A stretch of 64,000 bases of DNA from the NCBI GenBank assembly GCA_003013855.2, contig ML058507.1, positions 1,860,001-1,924,000 of the forward strand, given 5' to 3'. This DNA is from Liriodendron chinense (Eukaryota; Streptophyta; Magnoliopsida; Magnoliales; Magnoliaceae). Within the stretch, counting starts at the first letter, position 1, and each line of letters begins with the position of its first letter. The notes beneath the pieces are model-generated. The model did not search any database. It was not told the origin of the DNA and saw nothing but the letters and a program-made list of their open reading frames with translations. Of this stretch, positions 9,801-18,639 are shown piece after piece. The position numbers were made by a program, and so were the translations under genes.

Positions 9801-11545
9801 AGCGTGATCTGAATTTGAGGCAGCGTCGGTGGATGGAAACGCTTAAGGATTTCAACTTTGATGTATCCTACCATCCAGGCAAGGCAAACCTGGTGGCAGA
9901 CGCGTTGAGTCGCAAGAGGACGCTGGAAAGTGTAGCCACTCTGATGGTAGAAGAGTGGAATATGGTCGAATGGTTGCAGGATTTTGGTTTGATGTTTAAC
10001 GTGGAAGGGCCATGTGAACAAGTATTCCATCTTCGTGTGGAGCCAGAACTAGATTGCAGAATCATCGTGGCCCAGGACCGAGATGGATTACTGCGTAAAA
10101 AGAAGGACCTAGCGGCCAAGGAAGACAAGTCAGAATGGCGTATTGGGAGTGATGGAGGCCTACGATTCCAAGGCCGCCTTTGTGTCCCAGACGTCTCAGA
10201 ATTGAAGGAAGAAATCTTGAACTTAGCCCATAAGTCGAAACTGGCAATACACCCAGGGAGTACTAAGATGTACCAAGACATGAAAAGAAACTACTGGTGG
10301 GGGAACATGAAACGGGAGATTGCAGACTATGTGTCACGGTGTCTCACGTGCCAACAAGTCAAGGCCGAACACCGACGACCACCAGGGCTACTCCAACCTC
10401 TACCCATAGCCGAATGGAAGTGGGACTTCATCTCGATGGACTTTATTTCAGGATTGCCAAGGACTAGAAAGGGGCATGATTCTATATGGGTCATAGTGGA
10501 CAGATTGACTAAATCTGCCCATTTCCTACCCGTGCGCTCCTCGCACAATACCGAAGAATTGGCGAAACTATACATTAAGGAAATAGTAAGGCTGCATGGG
10601 GTGCCTCGTGTGATCGTGTCGGACCGTGACACCCGTTTCACGTCAATCTTCTGGACTCGAATCCAGCAAGCCATGGGTGCGAAACTGACTTACAGCACAG
10701 CTTTCCACCCTCAAACTGATGGCCAGACTGAGCGAGTGAACCAAATATTGGAAGACATGCTCAGGGCATGTGCTTTGGACTTCAAAGATAGCTGGGACGA
10801 GTGCCTCCCTTATGCAGAATTCGCATATAACAATAGCTATCAGGCTAGTATTGGCATGGCCCCGTATGAGGCTCTATACGGACGCCCCTGTAGAGCTCCA
10901 CACTGCTGGACGGAGATTGGAGAAGGGAAAATTCTCGGTCCAGAGTTGGTACAACAAACCTCCCAGAAAATTGATCTCATCAGAAGACGCCTCCAGACTG
11001 CGCAGAGCCGTCAGAAAAGCTACGCCGATAAGCGACGTCGACCCCTCGAATTTGAAGAGGGAGCTCATGTGTTCCTAAAAATTTCACCGATGAAAGGAGT
11101 CCTGCGATTTGGACAGAAAGGCAAATTGACTCCACGATATATCGGACCATTTCAGATTTTGAACCGTGTTGGCGCTGTAGCATACCGACTCGCGCTACCG
11201 ACTCCTCTAGCTGGGGTACATGATGTGTTCCACATCTCAATGCTAAAGAAGTATGTGCCGGACCCGTCGCACATTATAAAGTGGGAACGAGTTGAACTTC
11301 GAGAGGATGCTACATACATACTTCAACCTGTCCGCATCCTAGATCGGAAGGAACACGTTCTCCGTAGCAAGTCGATCCCATTGGTCAAAGTACTTTGGGC
11401 CCACCATTCGGAACAAGAAGCCACGTGGGAAACTGAAACCAGCATGCGAAAGAACTATCCTTACCTCTTCGAAGAACCCAAGAAGGTACGAAATTTCGAG
11501 GACGAAATTATTTTTCTTAGGGGGGGAGATTGTAACGCCCCGTAA
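6803..11545 (+). CDS. gag-pol: Gag-Pol polyprotein of Ty3/gypsy chromovirus
   Basis: One uninterrupted frame encodes 1,580 residues from ATG 6803; the in-frame ATG at 6815 follows a predicted splice acceptor and is an equally good start. Domains in order: Gag (about 140-300); CCHC knuckle C353-C356-H361-C366; aspartic protease D463-T-G; reverse transcriptase with D717 and F-I-D781-D782; RNase H with D928, E965, D990 and D1033; integrase zinc finger H1143, H1150, C1180, C1183; integrase core D1213, D1274, E1310 (35 residues between the last two); GKLTPRYIGPF tail; chromodomain about 1511-1557. The protein makes particles, copies the RNA and integrates the cDNA; a chromodomain usually steers integration to heterochromatin. 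All catalytic residues are present. The stop codon lies 13-15 bases inside the 3' LTR. Confidence 0.97.
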   Translation: MCSSMSHHFDRVYTRTNRGGGPEDANTPQGGNNDPSSSGERPEVTGEYPLGSHQGPSLPPPPPLPQALQNQDVMQQLLSALQQQQQTLTALMGVIAQSAGGVASAPVASSDEARATLPPPPSPARRIQIHREGIFERFQKMRPPTFAGTHNPADAEHWLDRMEEMLEPFQCSEAEQVALVAYSLEKDANLWWRSVKRTVPRNHVWTWQDFKDRFYEKYFPITYRHAQEALYYKLQQGNMSVGEYETRFSELLRYAPTTATDEGAKLRHFLEGLRPGIRTKMCCTEITTYAAAFAKALESEQDAIRLSRARLQIGARVRPETSTFTTPSKRVRTEPTPLRALMPPPTSGSTRTCTYCLKTGHTEGYCFAKMKDHNIKPSTSAGRSPTGTNVAPSAHPKPQLQTGRASVPQGRSHPASVASGANRVQQARVHAMIADELDTSGPVPRAFEGTAYIHDTPVYILVDTGATNSFISYSLVKRLGLKTTNIPKISVMTAVGSFSDSTKTCPQCTVVIGGKEICLNLIVASIRYYDVIIGMDWLTTVEAEIDCGARNMTVQLPGGDCFTIPIQFSHRYRVQIYALRDAGYFDCPSVSSTPVVREFSDLFRGVPGLPPQREVEFTIDLVPGTTPIALPAYRMPPCEMEELRRQIDDLLELGFIQPSVSPWGAPVLFVRKKDGTLRLCIDYRKLNKVTVKNKYPLPRIDDLFDQLKGAHYFSKIDLQSGYHQVRVRKEDVSKTAFKTSFGHYEFLVMPFGLTNAPAVFMDLMNRVFRPFLYRYVIVFIDDILVYSKSREDHEEHLRAVLNALREHKLYAAYNKCAFWKEEVKFLGHVVSADGIAVDCAKVAAVQDWEQPKSATEVRSFLGLAGYYRRFIKDFSKIARPLTQLTCKDVKYEWNDKAEVAFQELKDKLTSAPVLALPEQGVKYTVYTDASRVGLGCVLMQKDRVIAYASRQLRKHEENYPTHDLELAAIIFALKLWRHYLYGEEFELFCDHKSLKYIFTQRDLNLRQRRWMETLKDFNFDVSYHPGKANLVADALSRKRTLESVATLMVEEWNMVEWLQDFGLMFNVEGPCEQVFHLRVEPELDCRIIVAQDRDGLLRKKKDLAAKEDKSEWRIGSDGGLRFQGRLCVPDVSELKEEILNLAHKSKLAIHPGSTKMYQDMKRNYWWGNMKREIADYVSRCLTCQQVKAEHRRPPGLLQPLPIAEWKWDFISMDFISGLPRTRKGHDSIWVIVDRLTKSAHFLPVRSSHNTEELAKLYIKEIVRLHGVPRVIVSDRDTRFTSIFWTRIQQAMGAKLTYSTAFHPQTDGQTERVNQILEDMLRACALDFKDSWDECLPYAEFAYNNSYQASIGMAPYEALYGRPCRAPHCWTEIGEGKILGPELVQQTSQKIDLIRRRLQTAQSRQKSYADKRRRPLEFEEGAHVFLKISPMKGVLRFGQKGKLTPRYIGPFQILNRVGAVAYRLALPTPLAGVHDVFHISMLKKYVPDPSHIIKWERVELREDATYILQPVRILDRKEHVLRSKSIPLVKVLWAHHSEQEATWETETSMRKNYPYLFEEPKKVRNFEDEIIFLRGGDCNAP
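11519..11530 (+). other. Polypurine tract
   Basis: A run beginning AGGGGGGG and ending AGAT abuts the 3' LTR. It is the expected primer for plus-strand DNA synthesis. It overlaps the last codons of the polyprotein. Confidence 0.8.
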
Positions 11546-14218
11546 AATCGCCTTCCTTAGTACTCAAACCCATGCTCGAACCCACTAGACACGTATCACC
11601 CTCTAGACGAAAAATTGGCCACACATGACTTAGAGAACTATAGTCTCGTGGTGTCGGGAACTTAGATACGCGCGTAGGAGCTCGTTCCGCCGCCCGTCCT
11701 GAGTCTGTTAGGCCCAAAACTTGTTGAGGACCACCCACGTACTGGGCTTGACACTCGTAGGCGAACGTTACGTAGAAATCGGCACCCGAAATCATAAATT
11801 GCAGTGTCTTGCAGTTGCACATGGGAGTGCAAGTATACTTGCACAATACCTTTAGTGAGTAATCATTACTCAATTCACTTTTCTTGTGTGGGCCCTATGG
11901 ACCCTTGCATGGCCATGAAATGTGAACCATGGATTTCAAACATAAACCAGCATATGATCCCCAAACATGAGCCCCGATCGACAACCAGTGACCGTTGAAC
12001 TGATGTCGCTTTAGATCCGGCAATCGCCATGTCCGATCGGTCCCAAATCTTACCCAAACAAGGATCTCAACATGGTAAGGCTATCCAATGGACTGGATTG
12101 GCCCAGAGGGGTCAGGTGGGCCCCACATAATTAAATCAGGGCACAGAATGCCACTTTTATACAACTTAAAAGATTGGGGGCTATATGTCCCAATTCACCA
12201 ACCTTTATAACCTATTTTTCTCAGCCCATTCTCTCATTTCTAACCTAATTTCTGAGAAAGGGAGTGTGTGGGTGAGAAAAGGGAGGAGTTGTGAGAGAAG
12301 GCTTCTCAAGTGAAGCCCTTGCATGCTACCCTATCCGGACCTAACCGCCTCTACATCCTCAAGCCGGCTTCTCTCGTGATTGGAGATCTTCACGGACGTT
12401 TGTAGCGGTAAGTCCATCATAAAATCCCCATCTTCTCTAGCTCCTTACCTAGGTTTTCCCATTTTTCCTGATTTTCCAACACCCCCTTGCAGGATTTTGC
12501 TAATCCTCCTTCAAACCAAGGTGTGTATCATTTACCTATGTGTTGCCTTGCAACCAATGCCTACAATGGTAGTTGATTCTTTTAATTTCCAAGTTAGGAA
12601 GATGGATTGTAGCTAGGGAAATTCGTTGCCTAGGGATTTAGATGCTAGGTGTGTGCTAGGGCCATTTGCATGCTCATATCATCCTACACATGTTCTCATT
12701 ATGCAAATCTTCTATGCTAAGATGTCTTAGAAAGTATACTAATATGTGATAGCTGAGATTTTAGTTTATATGTTTTGTAACTTGATTATGCATGAGCTGG
12801 GGAATCGGGAAGTGTTTGGGATGACGGATAGTAGCTTCCGACCCGGTAAGTACAGTAGTTGGGGCGGCCGTACCAGTTCGGCAGCCTCGGGAGCGGGGTG
12901 GTCGACTATGGCGGAAGACGGGGCGATCGACTGTGGTCAAGGACCACGCGGGCAGTATATGCTCAAGGTCGGTCTTCCCTTCACTTCTCCTAGCCGAGGA
13001 CCCTGGCCCACCACCGGGTCGGGTGGCAATATATGTACCGAGTGTTTGAATGTATTTCTGTCACTTATGTAGAATCCATGTACCTGCGCACCTTTGATAA
13101 GCCCACTAGAAAGCATACGGCGTACCGATCCCTCAAGACTCATGAGCCGGGAATGGTGGTATGGGCCCTATTCCCGTGCTGTCGGCCTACGCTGGGGTGA
13201 TGCCTCCCCGTAGTGTCCGTTGAGCACCGTGGAGTTGACACACCTACTACTCGACTATGGGATAGGGCGATGTACCCTATTCCGCCTGTGTTGGGCGCGT
13301 CTGACGAGTCGCGGCCAAACCAGGTACCTCGGGGGCTGTGGACCCGAGATAGGATCGAGGGGCTACTGGCTGTGACCTGCGTTCGCCCCGCAGGGAGTCA
13401 GGTGGTCCCAGTCGGCCAAATTGATAGAACGTGGGTGCAGAGGCTTCGCCAATCGGCTGTGTGATGAAATGACTTAATTAACTACTCGGCTAATCATGTA
13501 TAGTTAAGCATGGCATACATTGTCTGTGCGGGTGGAGTGGTGGTGCCACCCACTGGCGGCTGTGACAAGCATCGGCGATCGGGCATGCATCTGCATTACA
13601 TGCACTCATCTCACTTAATAACCATGCTTGTGATGCTGTGCTATTCTTTGATTCTGTTATTGGAAAATGAAATTATTATCTATATTGTTTGTATTGGTGA
13701 ATGTGTAACCTAAGGAAATGAAACCACTGAGTTGGCCACTCACTCCCCTTTCTGGGGTGGTGGTTTAAACCACCAACCAGATGACCCATGTGACCCAGGT
13801 ATACAGGAGGCGGTCGAAGCGACCGACTACGTAGAACTCGGAGAGGACGCCGACGAGTATCTTCAGTACACAGGCGAACAGGACTATTAGGGTTGTGGCG
13901 TCGGGAGTATTCTTTTGGGGTTTTGCGCCTGTTCGGCATTGTTGTACAGCTTTTTGGGGCAGTATATTCTGAACTTGTTCTAGGGGACCCAATGGGCCCC
14001 AATATGAGGGATACAGTCTATGTATTTTTTTTTGACCCATATATGATATACATGTTCCTCATTCTTTTGGAAATGCTTTGCCCATGATTAAGTTGTTTAT
14101 GCTTGGTTAAATCTACAATTCTGCAGTTAACTATAATGCACTCATGCATCGCATAATGTGGAGCCCGGGATATCGGGGGCCGAGGGCAACCACGGACCCT
14201 GGCATCCGGGGTGTCACA
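11531..14218 (+). repeat. 3' long terminal repeat (2,688 bp)
   Basis: This is the twin of 1828-4515 at a constant offset of 9,703, with the same TG and CA ends. It carries the same intron-like sequence (12408-12492). It supplies the last five codons and stop of gag-pol. Confidence 0.95.
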
Positions 14219-14223
14219 ATAGG
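14219..14223. repeat. Target-site duplication ATAGG (right)
   Basis: This is the exact copy of the ATAGG at 1823-1827, directly after the CA end of the 3' LTR. Confidence 0.92.
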
Positions 14224-14302
14224 CCTGGCCCATGGGACCAGCCAGAACAGTTCAAAATCCAGGCAGTACACAACCCCAGGCCCAGCCCGTTGACAGCTCT
14301 AG
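14224..14302. mobile_element. Right half of the TIR element split by the gypsy insertion
   Basis: The segment ends in CCCAGCCCGTTGACAGCTCT, the inverted partner of the start at about 1776. See the left half for the reasoning. Confidence 0.55.
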
Positions 14303-14634
14303 CGCCAAGGATAGTACTAAAGCTTTTGCACAGGGAAAAAACTGCCTGAGACCGATTTCGCCCATTGTTCAGGCCATTGTTTTCTGGGAACAGATATCTT
14401 CTGCCTCCTTTTATATGCACCAGCACAACACAACACACATGGGAGCAATACAAGTCATTCGTCAAGCAGGTCATGCATGCCACAAGTCATCGTTGATCTG
14501 AAAATCATGCCACTTCACTATGAGTTGGGCCACATATATTTGGTAAATCTAGACCTTTGGTCAAACTTCAAGTGGAACTATGGAAGTCAGCGTTGTAAAC
14601 CCGACAATTTCACTTGCAGAAAAGAGTTCAGAGG
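14303..14634. other. Unassigned spacer
   Basis: Nothing was recognised in this 332-bp stretch between the split TIR element and the next MITE. Confidence 0.5.
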
Positions 14635-14783
14635 AATGCTCACCTGCGCACAGTTCTAGTGAGAACTCGTGAGCACTTTTTGAGAACTCATCACACATGA
14701 TGTGATCACAGAATCTGAGCTGTCCACATGATGCAGCACCCCAAAAAAACCCCAGGTCCAACTTTCAACCCGGTCTTGATTTG

Positions 14784-14822
<39 letters not shown>

Positions 14823-14949
14823 CCCCCAGAGTTTTGGATCAGGTTGAAAGTTCGGCCCTGGGGGGATTTTTCGGGTGCTGCATCACGTGTGATGAGTCCT
14901 CAAAAAGTGCTCACGAGTTCTCGTGAGAACTGGTGCGCAGGTGAGCATT
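14635..14949. mobile_element. Foldback MITE with internal CT microsatellite
   Basis: The left end AATGCTCACCTGCGCAC and right end GCGCAGGTGAGCATT are inverted copies. The match continues inward over GAACTCGTGAGCACTTTTTGA and then over GATCCAAAACTC-type sequence, so most of the 315 bp can fold back. A pure CT tract is in the loop (14783-14819). A related element is at 46630-46985. No clean target duplication was seen. Confidence 0.8.
14783..14819. repeat. (CT)n microsatellite
   Basis: This is a pure CT dinucleotide run of about 37 bp in the loop of the foldback MITE. Confidence 0.95.
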
Positions 14950-16199
14950 TAAACCCGCAATCTGATCGGGCCCTCAGACTGCAATGAGAAATAATACGTA
15001 GATAACGAATACCATAAAAGGTAACAAATGGAAGTAAAGATTGGAAGAAGAAAGAGCAAAAGGAAACCGCCTGAAATTCAGGTAAAGGTCAAAGATCTCA
15101 ACATGGCAGAAAATTAACCTACATCAAAATCAACTAAATTACAAGCTAAAAATATGATAGGGAGGAAAAAACAACAACAAGATTATTAACATTATTCATA
15201 TTGAAATATTTATTTTAAAATAATGTGAGACTTAGATCAAATTCAATGGTCAAAGACGGTAAAAAAATGCGAATGCGAACCATCATCATCAACCTTGTCA
15301 AAGCTACTTGGGGCAGTTTCAAAACTTGTTTCACCAATCATCTTTAAAGCAGGAATTCTCATGACTGCTTGGCAAAAACTTTACAACTGACCACCCACCT
15401 GACAACAAACATTCTCCTTAAAATTGGAAGAAAAAAAAAACATTTTCATCAAAAGTCAAAAAAATGGAAACAAGGTAGAAGAGCTAAACTCTAAAGAAAT
15501 ATAGTAAAAGATGCTACCTAGGACCATGATAATGTCCAGAGTTCCAGATATCAGCGTTGATATCAATATCACTGGCCAAGTGATACTGAAACTCCTGTAA
15601 AAGGAATTTTTTCCAGGTATTGCTGATATATAGGTGATATACCGATGCACGTTTGTACCACTACAGTGCCACTCGAGTGTGTATTTAAGCCCTCCTTTGT
15701 ATCGAGTTGTACCGACGATATTACATAGATACAACTCGATAGGGTGAAGGGGAGATGCTATGTGCGTAAATAGCCAGAAAATAAATAAATAAAAAAGAGT
15801 AGAAAATCTGTTTTTTGATATTAAAGAAAAGCTGGAAATCCTTCCAACGCACGAGAACTATAAAAACCGGAAACTCTCCATGTTTCTTTCCATTTCTTCT
15901 TTCCAAAACAAATACAAGTCTGTGTGGAGCATTCTAAACGAATCCAGGCCCTTCACCTGAAGAATCTCATCCGTTCAAACTCAGAGCACGCGGATCGTTA
16001 AGTCACAACTTATATAAAACCTTTCTCCTTCTCGAGTTGTTTTCAAACAGAAATAGAAACCCTAGCTTCCAATTGAATCTAGACCTTCCAAACCAAGCTT
16101 AACAACTCAGATGCAATCCTAGAAGCCGAAGAAATCATGTCATTTTGTCTCTTGCAAGGCAACGAGTTTCGGCCGGTTGGAAGTTGTTGTGTGGTCTCG
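14950..16199. other. Unassigned region
   Basis: No gene was recognised. Bases 15530-15730 contain scattered GATATCA/GATATA words like the dispersed repeat described at 47-48 kb. A TATATAAA at about 16011 and an AAACCCTAGC at about 16058 look promoter-like but lead to no convincing frame. Confidence 0.5.
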
Positions 16200-16440
16200 A
16201 ACAGGCCCCTATTATAGGTCTATTTAAAAACCGGGTCAGGTTTCGAATTGAGTCGAGTCAGCACCGAGTTAGGTTTCGGGTCGAGTCGAGTCGAGGTGTT
16301 GGGTGACCCTGACACAACTTAGTTTGATTTCAAATTGGGCAAAGTCTACTCGGCCTGTCCAAACTCACACACTAGATTCAGGTTGAGTCGGGTCTGAAAG
16401 AGTCGAGTTTGCCAAGTTGACTCGACCCGTGCCCAGCTCT
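16200..16440. repeat. Degenerate GAGTCGAGTC minisatellite
   Basis: Imperfect copies of GAGTCGAG and GGGTCAGG-type words recur through the tract. Similar tracts are at 18170-18620 and 63470-63640. These are common anonymous plant repeats. Confidence 0.6.
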
Positions 16441-16690
16441 AAATCCATCATTTTCCCCATGCTTCCCCAATGTTTCCTTGAGTCATCGATACATGCTTTT
16501 AGGCCCCTATTAATGCGAAACTTATTATTTGATTCCTACATATGCAAATATGCATCTTTGTTGCTATGATTTTATTCTTAAATATGCAAATATGTGTATT
16601 TTAACATCTCCTAAAGTATCAATTAAAAAATTCCATGATTTTCCCCACATTTTCCCAATGTTTCCCCGAGTCAACGGTACATGCTTTTAT
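16441..16690. repeat. Dispersed TTTCCCCATG / GATACATG repeat, copy 1
   Basis: It contains a TTTTCCCCATG-type block twice, each followed by GAGTCA...ATACATGCTTTTA, plus an AT-rich AATATGCAAATATG section. The same ordered blocks recur near 24962, 47525 and 62204 in either orientation, so it is a moderately repeated family. It codes for nothing. Confidence 0.6.
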
Positions 16691-16716
16691 TTTTTTTGAA
16701 AGATGATTATTTCACT

Positions 16717-16743
16717 CCCCCCCCCCCCCCCCCCCCCCCCCCC
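16717..16743. repeat. Poly-C homopolymer, 27 nt
   Basis: A pure run of C interrupts the minus-strand LINE sequence just downstream of its GKFSVK motif. It is one of five G/C homopolymers longer than 23 nt in this window. Confidence 0.9.
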
Positions 16744-17109
16744 GGGAAAACGATACAAATATTTCACTGAAAATTTACCAGATTTATTCTTTAACCATCT
16801 TAAGGAATCCGTACTTGACACAACCAGAGAAAACTTGCTCAAGACTTGAAAAAGCGAAGAAAAATCTTGAAACTCTTCATCATCCAAATTCCTTCTGCAA
16901 ATGGGAGTCCAAATAACTCGGCACCCCTCCATGAAAAATAGGAGCTAACCTTCAATTAGCTTCCGAAGCTAAACCCACTAGACTAGTAAAGGACTCCCAC
17001 AAAAAAATTTCACCTACCCAATTATCCTCTCAAAGCCCTATGTTTTCCCCATCCCCAACTTGAAACCTATCCCTTCCTAAACCTTTTGTCTTAAGGATGC
17101 TACCGACTT
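16744..17109 (-). pseudogene. LINE fragment, 3' zf-RVT-like region
   Basis: The minus-strand frame reads a Trp-containing segment ending in SGKFSVKYLYRF, typical of the zinc-binding region at the C terminus of plant L1-type reverse transcriptases. It is cut off by the poly-C run on one side and by the solo LTR on the other. It continues at 17995 once the LTR and one GACTT copy are removed. Confidence 0.7.
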
Positions 17110-17989
17110 TGATGTGGGCGTAACGCCTTTCAAAGTCTATCAATGTCGGAGGCGAGCATTGCCTATCTTACTATGGTTCGACGACGTTTGAAGAGTTTTG
17201 GCAAGTACGTGATAGCAGTACAACAGCACAAGGAGTAGAGGGGAGCAAGTAGAGCAATAGGAGGACTAGAGAGGCCTTCGGTCGACCTAAGGGAGGCTGA
17301 GTCAAGATTACAAAGCAATCTGTAATCTTGACCGAAGACATGTCTCGGTCGACCGAACGCAAATTTTTGCGGAAAGACGCGATTTTCCAATTTCTTTAGG
17401 GTTTTAAAGGTATTTTTGTCATTTTTTAATTCGGGATTATTAATAGGATGGAGCCCTAACTCTTTTATTATGCTTTGATTATTGAAATTAAGAAAAACCA
17501 TACGTAGTGCTTTTGTAGAGAAAATTTACAAGCTTCTTCTTCTCCTCTTAAGGTTCATCTCTTCTTCTCTCTTTCTCTCCCATCAAGGTAATCTATAACC
17601 TTTCTTCCAACATTCTTCCTTCCCAAATCTCTTTGTTTAATCTCTAAATCCTAGATTTACAAGCCTAATCGAATATCTTCGGATTTTACGAGCTTTTCTA
17701 TTCCCTTAATCCAGAAAACCTACGATTTTCCCTGGATTAGAGAATCCCCGTGTTTGATTGGATGAACCCGTGCAAGAACAAGAGTTTTAATCTCTCACCG
17801 GATCCAATCCACGCTAGGATTTGAGACCCGTACGACTTGATTGTGATGAATGGCCGTAACTATTACTAGTTTCTCTTATTTAGTTCTTGATTTATGATGT
17901 GTATGGTGAATGGTTGATTTTGTTGTTTACATGATTCTACCTTTTAGTTTACACATGCATCTAAGGTGAAATTAGGTCATCCTACATCA
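17110..17989. mobile_element. Solo LTR, 880 bp, TSD GACTT
   Basis: It begins TGATGTGG, ends CCTACATCA (TGATG and CATCA are inverted), and is flanked by perfect GACTT copies at 17105-17109 and 17990-17994. No internal retrotransposon sequence remains, so it is a solo LTR left by recombination. It shares ordered blocks with the solo LTR at 58179-59083, including AAAGTCTATCA, TCAAGGTAATCT and a CCGGATCC region. It interrupts the LINE. Confidence 0.85.
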
Positions 17990-17994
17990 GACTT

Positions 17995-18069
17995 CCATAG
18001 AAAGGAGGCCTAATACAACGAAGAAGCTTTTGTCCACCACCCAGAAACATCCAGCCCATATTTCTTTTC

Positions 18070-18108
<39 letters not shown>

Positions 18109-18130
18109 AAACAATGCCAAATCCATCTCC
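17995..18130 (-). pseudogene. LINE fragment containing poly-C
   Basis: Minus-strand sequence near 18130 reads a MALL..RWIWH-like stretch, resembling the ALLGKWLWR segment of plant L1 reverse transcriptases. It links the RT region above 20690 to the zf-RVT region below 17109. A 36-nt poly-C run (18071-18106) lies inside. Confidence 0.55.
18071..18106. repeat. Poly-C homopolymer, 36 nt
   Basis: This is the longest of the five pure G/C homopolymers. It lies in LINE coding sequence, between TTTCTTTTCT and GGAAACAATG. Confidence 0.9.
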
Positions 18131-18639
18131 TCTAAGTAGAGCCATACACGAGCGAGTTAGCTTTGCTGGCTCACTCAACTCGGTTTGAAGTAGCTTGATT
18201 CGGCTCGGTTCGGACATTGATTTCAAAGATTTTGCTCGACTGAAACTCGGTTTGTGTTGACTCGGCTCTAGTTCGACTCGACTCGACTAGTTGGAAAGGG
18301 ATGTTGTTTAGTCCCACATTGGAAGAGAGCAAAGGATTGAGAGAGAAAACTCTCTAAAATAGCAAGTGGGGGTGTCAATGGGCCTTAGGTTGCCTTTGGG
18401 CCCGGACATTGAAATGTTTTAGGCCGGGCTTTTGAGCTAAACTTATTTAAATTTTAGTTTTTTCTAAACTCGAATTCGGCTCAAACTCGGCTCGAAAGCT
18501 CGACCGAACCAAGAGCATGCCATTCCAGCTCGAAGGCCGAGTCGAGTCGAGCTCGAGCTAGGGTTATCTGTTGGTTGAGCCGAGCTGAGCTAGGCCCAGC
18601 TCGATTCGGTTCAACTCAGTGTACAACTTTACCTCTAAC
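18131..18639. repeat. Degenerate CTCGACTCG / GGCTCGG tract
   Basis: It is rich in imperfect CTCGACTCGAC and CAACTCGGTT words and contains a GTGTCAATGGGCC block like the TIR element ends at 1776 and 34687. No gene is visible. It separates LINE sequence from the TIR element at 18640. Confidence 0.5.

Larger units (their letters stand above)
1828..14218 (+). mobile_element. Complete Ty3/gypsy chromovirus (Tekay/Del-like), 12,391 bp
   Basis: A full LTR retrotransposon is visible: 5' LTR, tRNA-iMet primer-binding site, a leader with hairpin repeats, an extra ORF, one gag-pol frame, a purine tract and a 3' LTR. A perfect 5-bp ATAGG duplication flanks it. Both LTRs are exactly 2,688 bp with a constant offset of 9,703 and looked identical at every position compared, which implies a very recent insertion. 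The very long LTRs, the TGTAACGCCCC start, the tRNA-Met primer site and the C-terminal chromodomain together fit the Tekay (Del) chromovirus lineage. The ORF upstream of gag is unusual for that lineage. The gag-pol frame is uninterrupted, so the copy may be autonomous. It lies inside a small TIR element. Confidence 0.95.

Noticed and set aside
16008..16165. TATATAAA followed by an AAACCCTAGC telo-like word
   Set aside because: The downstream ATGs lead only to frames under 30 codons and no splice-linked exon was found, so a gene start is not supported.
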